Of a DNA stretch of 64,000 nt, positions 20,301 to 30,952 are shown one piece after another. Both the position numbers and the translations under genes were made by a program. The stretch covers positions 15,004,001-15,068,000 of the forward strand of contig OX637344.1 in assembly GCA_951799405.1 (NCBI GenBank). The letters are read 5' to 3'. Every line of letters starts with the position of its first letter. Positions within the stretch are counted from its first letter, which is position 1. The notes beneath the pieces are model-generated. The model saw only the letters and a program-made list of their open reading frames with translations, was not told where the DNA came from and searched no databases. The DNA is from Agapetus fuscipes (lineage: Eukaryota > Arthropoda > Insecta > Trichoptera > Glossosomatidae).

Positions 20301-23300
20301 CAATAAGAACCCAATATTTTTTAAAAAAGGAGGGGTGGGGGGGGGGAGAGGGTGACAGATTCCCCGTACCAGGGCCCCCAATGGTATTGATCCAGGCCTG
20401 AGTGCCATTGCAGGCTAATTTAAAATTATTAAGTCTTCTATTTCACCACAATCATTTTCAGGAGTTTACGTGACTTCCCTGGTCTCCAGCGTGGACTGCT
20501 TCTTCTGCCTGCTGGTGGCCCACCTGTGCATGCACTTCAAGCTCCTGCAGAAGCAAATCACAGACCTGAACAGGGCGGACGTGGAAGAGGCTGATGATGA
20601 ATATGCTGGGCTGGACATCCAGCAGAACTTGCAGAGGATTGTGGAGTACCATAATCTGCTATTTTCGTAAGCTACCATTAACACATTATAATCTAATCTA
20701 AGTTGCAAATATATGTTGTTACATATCTTGCGTGTAATGGGGATTCGATGGGGATTGAAAATGCGTGTAATGGGGATTCACATTACACGCATTTTCACAA
20801 GCAAACACGTATTAGTTCGCGCTTGTACATGCCGCATGTGAACCTACAATATAAAAACCCAAACTTCAAATGAACATACACCCTGCAACACTTGCCGACT
20901 TTTTATGGAACAGGGGTGACATTGGCAAAGTGAATCATTTTCTACAGTATGGGTGGTCAGCCGCATACCAACTTAAGCCACATAAACACATTTAAGATAT
21001 TGTACATTGTACTGAAGCGTTTGGCGTAAGGCTGGCCCCCTTACCTGTAAAAATAAATGTTTCACCCGCCACATGCGACTCCTTCGGGGAATACGCGGCA
21101 TACGAGTTACACTATATGCGTAGATTTGTAACGAATTTCTCTGTTACATGTGGCGAGTGGAACCTATTTACTTTCACGGGTAAGGGGGACAGCCTTACGC
21201 CAACTAACTCGCTAGAAATAGGGGCAGGTTGCTTAATGGTATTTTGATTTTGCGCTTGAAATGAACAATGGGACGGAAAATTATTTTTTACACTTTTATA
21301 TGTAGTCCCTAGCCTTCTGACATTGAACGCAAGCGCTCTACCAATTGATATATCTACCGATTTTCAGAAAAATGCCAATTATCTTTTTTTGATTTGTTTG
21401 ACCCATCACATAAAGCTTAAAACTTTTTAACAGATTGGAACTATCGAGAAAAAAATATATCTAGTATGTTATAAAGGAGCACTACAAGAATTTTACTTTA
21501 ATTGTGATTTTTGTCTTTTAGCTTGGCATCCAGAGTTGAAGGACTATTTACTCTGCTTCTGTTCTTCAACCTAGCCATCAGCTCTCTCCTGATCTGTCTT
21601 CAGATATTCTGCATAACCGTAAGTGAACCGTATTTAATTTCCATTAAAAAAAAATGGCGGCTTTCTAAGCCACTCATGGTCTGGATTTTGTTATTTTGGG
21701 CTTAAGCTGTGGTCTATTGCTTTGTAACCTGCTAACGTTTCGTTACAATCTGTGTGTTACCTATTCAGATATTTGTTACTCAGTCATTGGATTTACAGAG
21801 CTGTAAATAAATCATCGTAATATTATTATTGGTACAAATATGTAGGGGTGTGTTGTGTTTGTCTGTGTTAGTTAGTAATAAAGTCTGTGAAGTCTCTCTA
21901 GAAATAAATATATGTTAGGCAATTACGCAATTTGTATTTGCTATTAAATTGTATTGTTCGATATTGCTCGAGTGTTTGATCGGATGTTCTAGTAAAGTCT
22001 CGCATGAAACAATTCTCAATGTTTCGAGAATGATCTTTATTCTTACTATAAAATAAGGGCCAAAACTCTCTGTAGCTTGATAAGTCAACTGATCGTTGTA
22101 TTGTGTAAGAATAATGTGACTCTGTATTACTGTTATTGCAAATTAATTTACCGTAATTTGTATTAGGTAGAACCCGCGTATGTTTTTAACACAATAAAAA
22201 GACTATTTTCTTTATTTAAATATTATTTTGGTTCCAGATTGCTCCCCCAGTCTTGGCCTGGAAGTACGCTCTCTTCGTCATGTCTTCAGTGTCACAAATA
22301 ATGCTCATGTGCATCTATGGAAACAAGCTCATTGAAGAAGTAAGGATAATGTACTTTTCTGGTAAAAATCTAAAAAAGTGCGTCTTAAAAGAATTGACAT
22401 TTTGTGCATTTATATGTAAGGGGTTGGTTGTACAATAGACTTTAAAAATATATAAACGTCGCTCAGTAAATTTTATTTGTTTTGTCAAAAATTGTATGGT
22501 GAATACAAAACGGTATCTTGGATTATTAATAAAATATTTTCATCCAGCCTCCGTGGCATCTTCCCAATGGACACTCTTCCACAAAGTATTTTTTTTCTGG
22601 TTACTTGCTTCACAGTCTCACTCCGGAGAATCTCTTTTGCTCCATTTTTAAAAGAGGTAGTTGCAGTCCCTTTGGTCAGTGTAAGTTATATTTTGTTGGA
22701 GCCAAACATTTCGAGGCAGTTTGTCGACCAGAACCCTTTTGTTGGGTTCTGTGAGGATATCTTTGTTTTTCATCGGTTCTATGCGTGCCATCTCTCTCCA
22801 AGCTTCGGGCAGATCAAAGCTTAAACCAGTGGATAAATAGTTATTTATGCCACTGCCAAGTAATGATAGTCTTTTTAACACGAGTGCTAGTTTGTGCCAT
22901 GAGGCGCAGCCGAATGGCACAATAGAAAGCACGAGTGTTACAAAGACTAATTACGTGCAGTGGCATACAATACTTTTTCTACGACCATGAGAGAATTAAC
23001 AAAATAGTGAATAATAGTCATTATAATGTACTCGTCCATTTAAAGTAATTAAAACCTTACCTTTGTCAAAACGTGTGATTTATCATTCCCTTCGATTATC
23101 TAATCTAACCTAAGTTGTAAAAATAAATTATATTTAGGTTTCATATTGAATTCATGCCCACAAGCCGACACATATGTATAAGGTCGCGCTTTTACATCCT
23201 GCATATAAGCTTAAACATTCAAACCCAAAACTCAAATAAACATATGCCCTGCAGTTGTATTGGCAGGTGAACCAAATTTGTACAGCATAGGTGATCAACC

Positions 23301-25221
23301 TCATACTCACCTATTAACCAAGTAACTTTTTGAGTTTGTTTATTTTTTGCGGTGAAATTTTTTGTATTGTTTTCCTTTCAAGCCTTTTATTTTCCATTGA
23401 AAAAAGGAAAGCTTTATTTGGAGCAATCCGATAAATAAATTCGATAAATTTTAGCACTATTAACAATTTTTATTTGACTCTACACATAAAATATACTTAT
23501 TTATTTTCATCTGAACAGGGCTGAAAGTCTCATCACCACGGTAATTCCTACCTACCGAATATCACTAATATTGTATGAAGCCTAATCAGCTGATCGCTTG
23601 CGGCCATCTTGGATTGACAGGTCTTCATACCCCCATACAAGGTTGACATTTGAAATTAAAAAATGGTTCCAATTCTGACAATGCGCATGCGCACATGTTC
23701 ATTTTAACACGGTTACCGGTTGCATAATGTAACATTATGCAACGGGTGTAGAAATGTATGGCATTGTGATTGCGTTAGCCGTTTTGTAATTAGTAAATTA
23801 CCAAATGGGAGTAGAAAAATAGGTTTTATGGACCTAATGCGCTGCTCTGGTGGGCAGAGGTACCTATATTAAAATGCAGTGATTTCAGGAGTTGTAGGTT
23901 AGCTTTTTGCTCAATTGACTAGATTTTCTGTATTGTGAAGCAAAGGTATGTATGTAAGCTATTTGTTTCAATGTTTGATCAATTGACTAGATTTGATGTA
24001 TTCCATAGCAAGGTTGTGTAAGGTACGAGTACTAATTTTAATGTTTGATCAATTGACCAGATTTGTTGTATTGTAAATCAAGGTAGTGTAAGCTATTTGC
24101 TTGAATTTTCGATCCATGGACCAGATCTGTTGTATCGTATAGTAAAGTTGTGTAAGTCATCTGCTTTGGTGTGGGATCAATTGACCAGATTTGCTGTATT
24201 GTGCAGCAATGTTTTGTAATTTATTTGCTTTGATGTTTGATTAATTGACCGGATTTGTTGTATTGTAAAGCAAGGTATGTAGTGTAAGATATTTGCTCGA
24301 AATTTTGATCCATTGACCAGATCTGTTGTATCGTATAGTAAAGTTGTGTAAGCCATCTGCTTTGATGTGGGATCAATTGACCAGATTCGCTGTATTGTGA
24401 AGTAAATTTATGTAAACTATTTGCGTGAATGCTTGATCAGTTGACCAGATTTGATATTGCAGAGCAAGGCTGTGTCAGCTATTTGGCTGAATGTTTGATC
24501 TGTTGTATTGCAGAGCAAGGTTGTGTAAGGTATTTGCTTGAATGTTTGATCAATTGACTAGATTTGTTGTGTTGCAGAGCGAGGCAGTGGGAGACGCGGC
24601 CTTCAACTGCAACTGGCCTGAGGGCCGCTCTGACCTCCGTCACGGAGTCATGATGCTGCAAATCAGGGCCAGCAGGCCTGCTGCCATCTCAGCCATGGGG
24701 TTCACCACGGCCTCCCTAACCACCTTCTCATCTGTAAGTCAACTCATCAATTGCATGTAAAAATGAATCCAAACTGCAAAATATTGTTATGTGGTGGAAC
24801 TTCTTCTACTTTCATCCACTGTCACAGGTTTTTCAGCCGCGATGTCCTTCGGCGTCCCTGAGGTCTTCTTCCCTCAATCTTACCCTGTATTATAAGATGA
24901 AGGATACGGTATTTCTCATTTCTCAAAATGTGAAGTACAACAGTTTTCTCTGATTAATGGTTGGCAGATACTCTTTTGTAGTGCGCATTCGTTGGAGAAC
25001 TTCTTCACCTGCGATGGCTTGATGGAAAGGTTGTCATAAGCTGATCAACACTGGGTGAGAGAAATTGGAAGGTGACGTCGATGAACAACGGCAGATGGTG
25101 ACAGTCCTTGAAAAAATACCGTTTTTTAGTAATATGCTTACAAATCGTTTTTATTTTGCAGATTTTGAGTGCGGCCTGGTCGTACTTCACTCTTCTACAT
25201 AACGTCTATGAAGACATGTAA
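17097..25221 (+). CDS. OR-B: insect odorant receptor gene (7tm_6 family), 7 coding exons
   Basis: Second receptor of the tandem pair, with the same predicted role as OR-A (odorant-gated channel subunit with Orco). Inferred exons are 17097-17302, 18892-19394, 20462-20666, 21522-21618, 22238-22339, 24578-24733 and 25162-25221. Together they give 1329 nt (442 codons plus TAA). Intron phases are 2, 1, 2, 0, 0 and 0, all GT-AG. The acidic N-terminus (residues 1-33) is followed by the receptor core. Landmarks are SFLNFQ at the end of exon 1, QFYGG at the exon 2/3 join, SSVDCFFCLLVAH, YGNKLIEE and AAWSYFTLLHNVYEDM at the C-terminus. Introns 2 to 5 carry S2, LB3 and MITE copies. Intron 5 also carries a minisatellite that runs into exon 6. 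A different tandem repeat ends at the start codon. No frame breaks are seen. Confidence 0.88.
17327..17640 (-). repeat. LB3 copy with LINE-B UTR, OR-B intron 1
   Basis: Three TCTAA units at the left; beyond the CCTATAAGTCAAGG end the LINE-B UTR (ACACGACAAACTACATTT) continues. Confidence 0.75.
18070..18368 (-). mobile_element. S1 SINE with 3' module iii, OR-B intron 1
   Basis: Complete copy between OR-B exons 1 and 2; the head ends in GGACCGGT-type sequence at 18368. Confidence 0.8.
18420..18650 (-). repeat. LB3 copy, OR-B intron 1
   Basis: Body complete, tandem tail missing. Confidence 0.7.
18892..19394 (+). CDS. OR-B exon 2
   Basis: Acceptor CTTCCAG; the first base completes a Ser codon with exon 1. 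It encodes three hydrophobic segments (near IIGLSNIIPLMIGEVIFFII, MMPCLITCCFGVAKSAM and SLTVGLGLVYNFLPIFLILY) and ends QFYGG before donor GGTGAGC. An in-frame ATG upstream at 18809 is only intron read-through. Confidence 0.87.
19537..19790. mobile_element. MITE-C-related element in OR-B intron 2
   Basis: AGTTCTTGTTTACCGTATACG at the left, mirrored at the right by CGTATACGGTAAACAAGAACT. It is a variant family with the same layout. Confidence 0.75.
19800..19904 (-). repeat. LB3 partial, OR-B intron 2
   Basis: GCATGCCCACAAACAAACACG to CTTCCCTGAAAAC only. Confidence 0.6.
19905..20105. mobile_element. MITE-B partial copy in OR-B intron 2
   Basis: Shares the TTTTCTCTCGTAGAAAACAG centre and the right end of MITE-B; left end lost. 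Another end-only scrap lies at 19461-19490. Confidence 0.6.
20462..20666 (+). CDS. OR-B exon 3
   Basis: Acceptor ATTTTCAG, donor TCGTAAGC. It encodes VYVTSLVSSVDCFFCLLVAH and a charged loop ending YHNLLF. It is the most conserved region between the two receptors. Confidence 0.88.
20690..20985 (-). repeat. LB3 copy, OR-B intron 3
   Basis: Contains a short internal duplication of GTGTAATGGGGATTC near 20731-20780. Confidence 0.7.
20990..21215. mobile_element. Two S2 tails facing each other, OR-B intron 3
   Basis: Plus-strand tail at 21012-21130 and minus-strand tail at 21140-21215. The arrangement could form a hairpin in the pre-mRNA. Further S2 scraps: 17990-18065 (+), 20106-20190 (-). Confidence 0.55.
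21522..21618 (+). CDS. OR-B exon 4
   Basis: Acceptor CTTTTAG, donor ACCGTAAGT. It encodes LASRVEGLFTLLLFFNLAI and SSLLICLQIFCIT, one membrane segment. 97 nt, phases 2 and 0, as in OR-A exon 3. Confidence 0.87.
22238..22339 (+). CDS. OR-B exon 5
   Basis: Acceptor GGTTCCAG, donor GAAGTAAGG. It encodes IAPPVLAWKYALFVMSSV through YGNKLIEE, 34 codons, phase 0 at both ends. Confidence 0.88.
22340..23094 (+). other. OR-B intron 5, first part
   Basis: Two overlapping frames on opposite strands (22477-22824, 22648-22932) have no family motif. A hyphenated inverted pair (AACACGAGTGCTAG and CACGAGTGTTACA) is seen at 22878-22940. Confidence 0.5.
23095..23325 (-). repeat. LB3 copy, OR-B intron 5
   Basis: Diverged copy with the AATCTAACCTAAGTTG tail. 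Confidence 0.65.
23515..23635. mobile_element. MITE-A internal fragment in OR-B intron 5
   Basis: Matches the centre (CTACCGAATATCACTAATATT, TTGGATTGACAGGTCTTCAT split across) of MITE-A without its ends. Confidence 0.6.
23889..24577. repeat. Minisatellite in OR-B intron 5, ending at exon 6
   Basis: About eleven units of ~62-66 bases (TTGATCAATTGACCAGATTT, GTTGTATTG, CAAGGTTGTGTAAG, TATTTGCTTGAATG). The last unit supplies the exon 6 acceptor. Units with CAG at 24460-24462 and 24511-24513 also look like acceptors. Confidence 0.88.
24578..24733 (+). CDS. OR-B exon 6
   Basis: Acceptor GTGTTGCAG (AG at 24576-24577), donor TCTGTAAGT. It encodes SEAVGDAAFNCNWPEGRS through MGFTTASLTTFSS. The acceptor and the first ~15 coding bases resemble the 5' adjoining minisatellite unit. 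The paralogous boundary in OR-A supports the chosen acceptor. Confidence 0.86.
25162..25221 (+). CDS. OR-B exon 7 and stop
   Basis: Acceptor ATTTTGCAG. It encodes 19 codons ending HNVYEDM, then TAA at 25219-25221. The tail is shorter than that of OR-A by eight residues. Confidence 0.87.
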   Translation: MLSAAWSYFTLLHNVYEDM

Positions 25222-25447
25222 AAAGAGCATTTTTTCTTGAGCACTTCCGGTGTTATTCACACACAGCAAATCTATTGCTCAACCACCACCTAAAGTGAAT
25301 TTTCCATGCAAGAAAAACAATGAATCATCTACCGATCAAACATTTTGTTAATGAAAAGATCAAAGTAAGTGATGTTAAATGTTATATTAAAACACAGAGT
25401 TTTCTTCCTTCAGATAATGGTGTGATACTGTTGAAAGCGCTCGAGGA

Positions 25448-25453
25448 AATAAA
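25448..25453 (+). promoter_or_regulatory. Candidate poly(A) signal of OR-B
   Basis: AATAAA about 230 bases after the stop codon and just before an LB3 copy. It is the first canonical hexamer downstream of the stop. Confidence 0.4.
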
Positions 25454-25469
25454 TCAACTGATTTATTTC

Positions 25470-25720
25470 TTGACTTATAGGTTGGTATGAGGCTGACCAC
25501 CCATACTGTAAAAAATGGTTCACTTTGCCAATGTCACCCCTGTTTCAGGGAATGTCGGCAAGAGTTGCAGGGCTTATGTTCATTTGAGGTTTGGATTTCA
25601 TTTGTAAGTACACAATCAGCATTTGTAAGCGCGAACTACACGTGTTTGTTTGTGGGCATACATCTGAGAGCTTTGAATGAATATATCCTTGCAACTTAGA
25701 TTATAGATTATAGATTATAG
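25470..25720 (+). repeat. LB3 copy, TTATAGA-tail subfamily
   Basis: TTTCTTGACTTATAGG to CAACTTAGATTATAGATTA; follows the OR-B 3' end. Confidence 0.8.
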
Positions 25721-26228
25721 CAAGGCCATACTAGAGATACAGGCCGGGAAGCGTTTGAAATTTTGGATGACACGTCATCATCTTAGTGCGGCGCAACGCC
25801 AGCGGCCGACTGCGGTAGTACAATTTAGTCGCCATTTTTGACATTTCGGGAGTGAAGTTGTAATCTTAAAAAATAAGTTTAAAATATAAAAACTATATTA
25901 TTATCTAAAAACTTTACTGTGTCTGAAAGTTTATCATTTTATCGAAGTGTTGAGTACAATATTTTGCTAAGAAAGTACTAAATTCACACAATAACTCAAT
26001 TATTCAAATTACAATCACACGTCTTGTCATATTTTTGTGGTGATTTTTGTAAAAAGTTGTTTTTTCATGGAATATTACTGTTTTATTATAGTAAACGGGT
26101 CACGGAACTTTTGCGTATGGATTTGTGTATAATTAGATGTGTTTTTGTAAGTTTTTTCTTAAAAACTTCTTTCAATTTGTTCATAACCTATAATTGTCCG
26201 AACGTCACACGCAACGCAACGCAAAAAA

Positions 26229-26567
26229 AACGCAACTAAGCTACACATATAGTGTAACTTCTTGCCGCGTTATCCCCGAGGGGGTCGCATGTGGCGAGTT
26301 GAACCTATTTATTTTTACAGGTAAGGGGGCCGGCCTTACGCTAACCACTTCAGATGAAGTGGGGGTTTCCCAGCTCCCGAGAGGGCTGGTACTCATTTCT
26401 TGTGAAGGCTGAGTAAACCTTGCCGGTATTTTTATTTTGGGGTTTGAAATAAACACCGAAACGGGAAGTCATTTCTGACACCCTCGCCTCAGCGGGATTC
26501 GAACCCGAGCTCACGGCATGGAATGCAAGCACTCTACCAACTGAGCTATCGACCGGACACAAATGCC
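26229..26567 (-). mobile_element. S2 SINE, complete, minus strand
   Basis: Head at 26567-26480 (GGTTCGAATCC), end at 26229 (AGCTTAGTTGCG). It sits inside the hAT-like element. Confidence 0.82.
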
Positions 26568-26857
26568 GAAAAGCTATATTGTTGAATGGTGTTATGTTTT
26601 GGTGCAAATTCCTGCTGTGAAAAAATACCTTTATCAATAAGTGTTTCAAAAATGTGAAATGCGTTTGAAAAACTTAGTAAAGTGTAAAAAAATAAGTTTT
26701 TTTTCAACTAACTACTTAATCATTAAAGAAAAAAAAAAATCTGTCGATAAATTAGTTTTGAAGTTTTCGGATGTCTTTTGTGTAGTGACTTAATTTGTGT
26801 TTATGTCAATGGTTTATTTACTTTTTGCCATATTGTAGAGTTATTATTAATGTAGTT

Positions 26858-26998
26858 CCTTGACTTATTGGTCGGTATGAGGCTGACCACCCGTACTGTA
26901 AAAAATGGTTCACTTTGCCAATGTATGTTTGTGGGCATGCATTTCAAATGAGCTTTGAGTGTGAACATATCTTTGCAACTTAGATTATAGATGATAAT
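26858..26998 (+). repeat. LB3 copy with central deletion
   Basis: Jumps from GCCAATGT to TGTTTGTGGGCATG. A 5' scrap of another lies at 27104-27175. Confidence 0.65.
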
Positions 26999-27679
26999 AT
27001 ATAGTTAGCATAAGATATGTTTCATTAAATAAGTATAAAACAGTTAAGTGGGAACTATTCATTAATGTTTACTTAAATTTTGTTTTTTTTTTGCATTTGC
27101 CTTGTTCTTTGACATATAGTTTGGTATGAGGTTGACCACCCATACAGTAAAAATCGGTTCATTTCACCAAATACCTTGTTGAAAATAAAATATTGTGTAA
27201 TATAATATAATCTAAACATCAAATTGTTTCAAGCAACTTTACGGAATACTTAAAAATCCCTAAATATTGTACCACTTCGTGTAATTAATTCAAGAGTCCT
27301 GTACACATTTATGTTATTTATTTATATCAGCATTGTTCTCAATTAAAATATCCACAAAAATATTTCTCTTTGTTTAAGAAACTAAATTAAAAATTTGAAA
27401 CCTCTATCGTTGTTTGTTTTCTACTATGAGTACATATATGTGGGCAAAATTGACTTCTTTTCAGTATTACTGTGTAAATATAGGAGTATTTGGAGGTCTG
27501 ACTGCTTGAGATAAATAATTACTAGTTAATATTTAAGAAATCATCAGTTACAAGTAAGTATTTCTTGTATGAGTTGAATGGCAAGTCCCTGTATTATTGT
27601 GTGGTAGCACTAAGTTCGTAACGGGGATAGGGCGCGCCACGGCCTGTTAGTTCTAGTACGGCCTTGAGATTATAGAGAT

Positions 27680-28162
27680 AAACTTTGTGTTTTATTTTTT
27701 ACTTTATCAATTTAAATTGAATCTTTACAATGCCAATACACAAACCCTTAAACTATTACAAAATAAGTATATTTTTTCTATTTATTTATAAAAAAAATAC
27801 AATAATTAGTACTTGTATTTACACAACAGTAATACTTGTTTTAAATTAAACTAAATAATTTAAAATTTTAAAATTACTTAGGAATTACAAATAAACATTA
27901 CTTTCAAATGTTGCTTGTATATTTCATTTGATTTTTGATTTATATTTTTTGATTTATATTTTTTCTCTAGATAGTAACTTTGATTTTTATTCTTATTTTT
28001 ATATAGTTTTTGTTATTGTGTTTATTTGTTTCATTTTACTTTCATATACTTTACATCTTTTTGGTATTTTTATGTATTTGTGTTATTTTTGAAACTATGT
28101 AACCATTTCATGTAAAAGGCACTAAGTGCCGTTAATAAATAAATAAATAAATAAATAAATAA
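27680..28162 (+). mobile_element. Jockey-like LINE 3' UTR with AAAT tail
   Basis: AT-rich UTR ending AAAAGGCACTAAGTGCCG and eight AAAT-type units (28135-28162). The pre-tail hairpin parallels that of the element at 52745-53640. No coding part is left; the upstream limit is uncertain. Confidence 0.5.
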
Positions 28163-28271
28163 AAAAACCTTTTTATTCAGTTTAAGAAGTAGCTATTACA
28201 GCCTTGTTGTTTTAGTAATATATCAGTTTAAAAATTACGATAGGTGACATGAAATATAATTTTTTTTATTT

Positions 28272-28345
28272 TGACCGGTCCGTAGTCTAGGGGTTAACGC
28301 TTTAGATTCGTGATTTGAAGGTAGTGCATTCAAATCTTGGAGTGC
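28272..28345 (+). mobile_element. S1 SINE head only
   Basis: GACCGGTCCGTAGTCTAGG and a weak B box; the body is missing. Confidence 0.55.
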
Positions 28346-28374
28346 ATTCGCACACAACAGTTACATTTTTAAAA

Positions 28375-28560
28375 TCAACAAATAATAAAATGTATACACA
28401 TCAAAACAAATACAGAATACAAAATTGTAATTAAAAAAACCCTAGTCCTAGCTGTCAACATTACAGATAATTTATTTCTATCCTTACATACTTCTTTCAT
28501 TTGATCCAGAGTCATAACCTTCTTCACCCAATATCTCATTTTATTATGTCTCTGAATATC
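28375..28560 (-). mobile_element. LINE-B fragment, minus strand
   Basis: Encodes a decayed C-terminal part (NKMRYWVKKVMTLDQMKEV) and part of the UTR; no LB3 block remains attached. Confidence 0.6.
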
Positions 28561-29114
28561 CATTCATTTGCCTTGAAAATGCTTTCTGCTCATGCAAACG
28601 AAATTTTGGTTATTTTACTCCAAATCGCATTTCTTAAATATATTTTTGTAATATAAAATGGAAAATAAAGTCGATTAAATACATACATTTATATTGTATT
28701 ATCCCTTTTGTATGATTATCCTGTAATCCCTCCCCCCTCCCCTCCCCCCTACTTCCCCACTCCCCCCTTTGATGGGATAATAACGCCCACGTCTATTTGA
28801 TTGATTTGGGGGATTCCCCGTTTTTGTGCGCAAGCAGGGGAAATATATATCCGAATGAATCTTCAACAATCCTATGGAAAAAAAACACATGTGGGTTCAA
28901 TACTCAACAATGGATGATGCATTTTTTGGGAAGATTTTTATACGACATTTTTTGGTACGTCAATTTTTATCCCCAAAAATCATGACTTTTCTTTCAAAAA
29001 CATGGTACAAAACGAACAAATAGTTTAATAACGAGAACATTGATAAGAGCTTCAGGTAGGTACATTTTTTTTTGAAAATAGATTGACTCAAAATTAAATG
29101 TAATTAATTGATTG

Positions 29115-29671
29115 TCTAATCTAATCTAATCTAAGTTGCAAAGATATGTTACATTGGAGATTCACATTACATGCATTCTCACAACCAGACACGTACAAGT
29201 TCGCGCTTGCACATGCCTCATGTGAACCTACAACATAAAAACCAAATCTCAAATGGACAAACACCCTGCAACTCTTGCCGTCCTTCCCTGAGACAGGGGG
29301 GACATTGGCAAAGTGAACCCTTTTTACAGCATGGGTGGTCAGCCGCATACCAACCTATAAGGCAAGGAACATACACGACAAATTACATTTTATACATCAC
29401 TAAATAATAATATCTATGGACAACAAACAGAAAACAAGTTACAATTTAATAAACCCTAGCCGCCAACATTACAGATCAACCGCCATTTCTTTCTGTCCTT
29501 ACATACTTCTTTCATTTCCTCCAGAGTCATAACCTTCTTCATACAGGATCTTCTTTTATTATGACTCTGGATATTCCATTCATTCGCAATTTTGGATATT
29601 TGGCCCATCCATACCTTTCTCGGTCTTCCTCTACCACGACATCCATCTATTCTACCAACATATACTTTCTT
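29115..29671 (-). mobile_element. LINE-B 3' fragment with LB3 end, minus strand
   Basis: LB3 (29115-29365) comes first in window order, followed by the UTR and the C-terminal coding region up to the Penelope-like insertion at 29672. A few bases of the same LINE resume at 30892 with the target duplication. Confidence 0.75.
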
Positions 29672-30891
29672 ATATTATTTAGATTTTGGGCAGTAACTTT
29701 GTGAAAGCACATTTTAATTAATTAAAATACTTTTTTAACTTTGTTACAATTCACTTGTATCGTTACGTAGATGATATATTTTGTATTTTTAATGGTACTG
29801 ATAGGCAACTAGAATCTCTCCTTTCCCACATTAACACTCTACATCACAATATTAAATTCACACTGGAAAAAAACGTTAATAATAACTTAAACTTTTTAGA
29901 CATCTCCATTAAAATCACAAATAATAAACTAGATTTCAACATATATCGTAAACCTACCCACACAGACACTGTAATACCGTTTCATTCCTCCCACCCCACC
30001 GCACATAAATTAGCTAGTTTTCACAGTATGCTAAATAGACTCGTAAAAATCCCACTTAATAATAATGATTACTCTCAAGAATTGTCAACCATTAAACAAA
30101 TAGCTTGTAATAATGGATATGAACACAAATTGATAGATAAACTGCTAAATAATAAAAAATATCAAATTCTTGTTAAAAAGTATCTTTACTCTGCACTTGA
30201 TAATAATACCACAGATAAAACGTATTGGAAAAAAATTCTCTACACAGGTCCATTATCTATCAAAATTTCTAAATTACTGCCCAGTTACATTAAACCCGCG
30301 TTCTACACAAACAATAATTTAAAAAACATCCTCTTTAACTCAAAAGATAAAATTGACTGGATGATGAAAAGTGGCATATATGAGATTTCCTGTGGTGATT
30401 GCGAACTCAAATATATTGGACAAACCGCAAGAAATCTAAAAATTAGAATACAAGAACACCGCCGTTGCCTAACGAGCAACAGTCACTCTGAGTTCGCCAA
30501 CCACATCATTGAATCAAACCATTCCTTTCACACTCACACATTAAAACTCCTTCATCCCATCCCCTACAAAGGTAAAATTATGAACAATTTTGAAAATCTA
30601 GAAATCCAAAAAAAAAAAAAAAAATATTAATTCTGAAAATAACCTCTTAAATAATATCCTCTTTCCCAACACTTCGCCATTACTTTCTTTGTTTCCAATT
30701 AAGCCCCGCCCCCCACTTACCCCCACCAGTACTACAAATTAAATCCTTGCTTAATTTGGTAATTTTGTATTTTATGTTAGTTGATATTTACACCTGAAGA
30801 TGGGAGGTACTGCTTCTCCCGAAACTGGTTGTGTTTTTTAAAAAATAAAACTCAAGTGAATTGTAACAAAGTTAAAAAAGTATTTTAATTA
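29672..30891 (+). mobile_element. Penelope-like element, 5'-truncated, with 12 bp target duplication
   Basis: ATATACTTTCTT occurs on both sides (29660-29671 and 30892-30903), a direct 12 bp target duplication inside LINE-B. The body carries the C-terminal part of a reverse transcriptase and a GIY-YIG domain. A perfect 41 bp inverted repeat (29717-29757 and 30853-30893) encloses the coding part, as known for Penelope copies with a short inverted 5' piece. A hammerhead-like motif sits at 30794-30825. Confidence 0.88.
29755..30630 (+). pseudogene. Penelope-like reverse transcriptase/GIY-YIG protein, N-terminally truncated
   Basis: The 291-residue frame begins at the catalytic YVDDIF (residues 4-9) and keeps the thumb-like C-terminal region with FLDI and YRKPTHTD, typical of Penelope. 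It ends with a GIY-YIG endonuclease: GIYEISC at ~207, YIGQT at ~220 and R-x-x-EH at ~231. The fingers and most of the palm are missing, so this copy cannot be autonomous. The frame ends in an A-run (about 30608-30626) that adds lysines and may hide a small shift. Upstream sequence is the inverted terminal piece, not coding. Confidence 0.88.
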
Positions 30892-30952
30892 ATATACTTT
30901 CTTCGTCAGTAAATTAAAAAGCAATTGTAAAAAATTTAATTTGTCATACGTA

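Larger units (their letters stand above)
25721..27666. mobile_element. hAT-like inverted-repeat element, non-coding
   Basis: CAAGGCCATACTAGAG at the left and its near inverse (TAGTACGGCCTTG) at the right, flanked on both sides by AGATTATAG. An 8-9 bp duplication would fit hAT, but the flank is itself tandem LB3 tail, which weakens this. No transposase is seen. Holds an S2 SINE and LB3 pieces. Confidence 0.45.

Noticed and set aside
22477..22932. Extra receptor exon in OR-B intron 5
   Set aside because: The frames do not match OR-A or receptor motifs, and the six other exons already give a complete protein.
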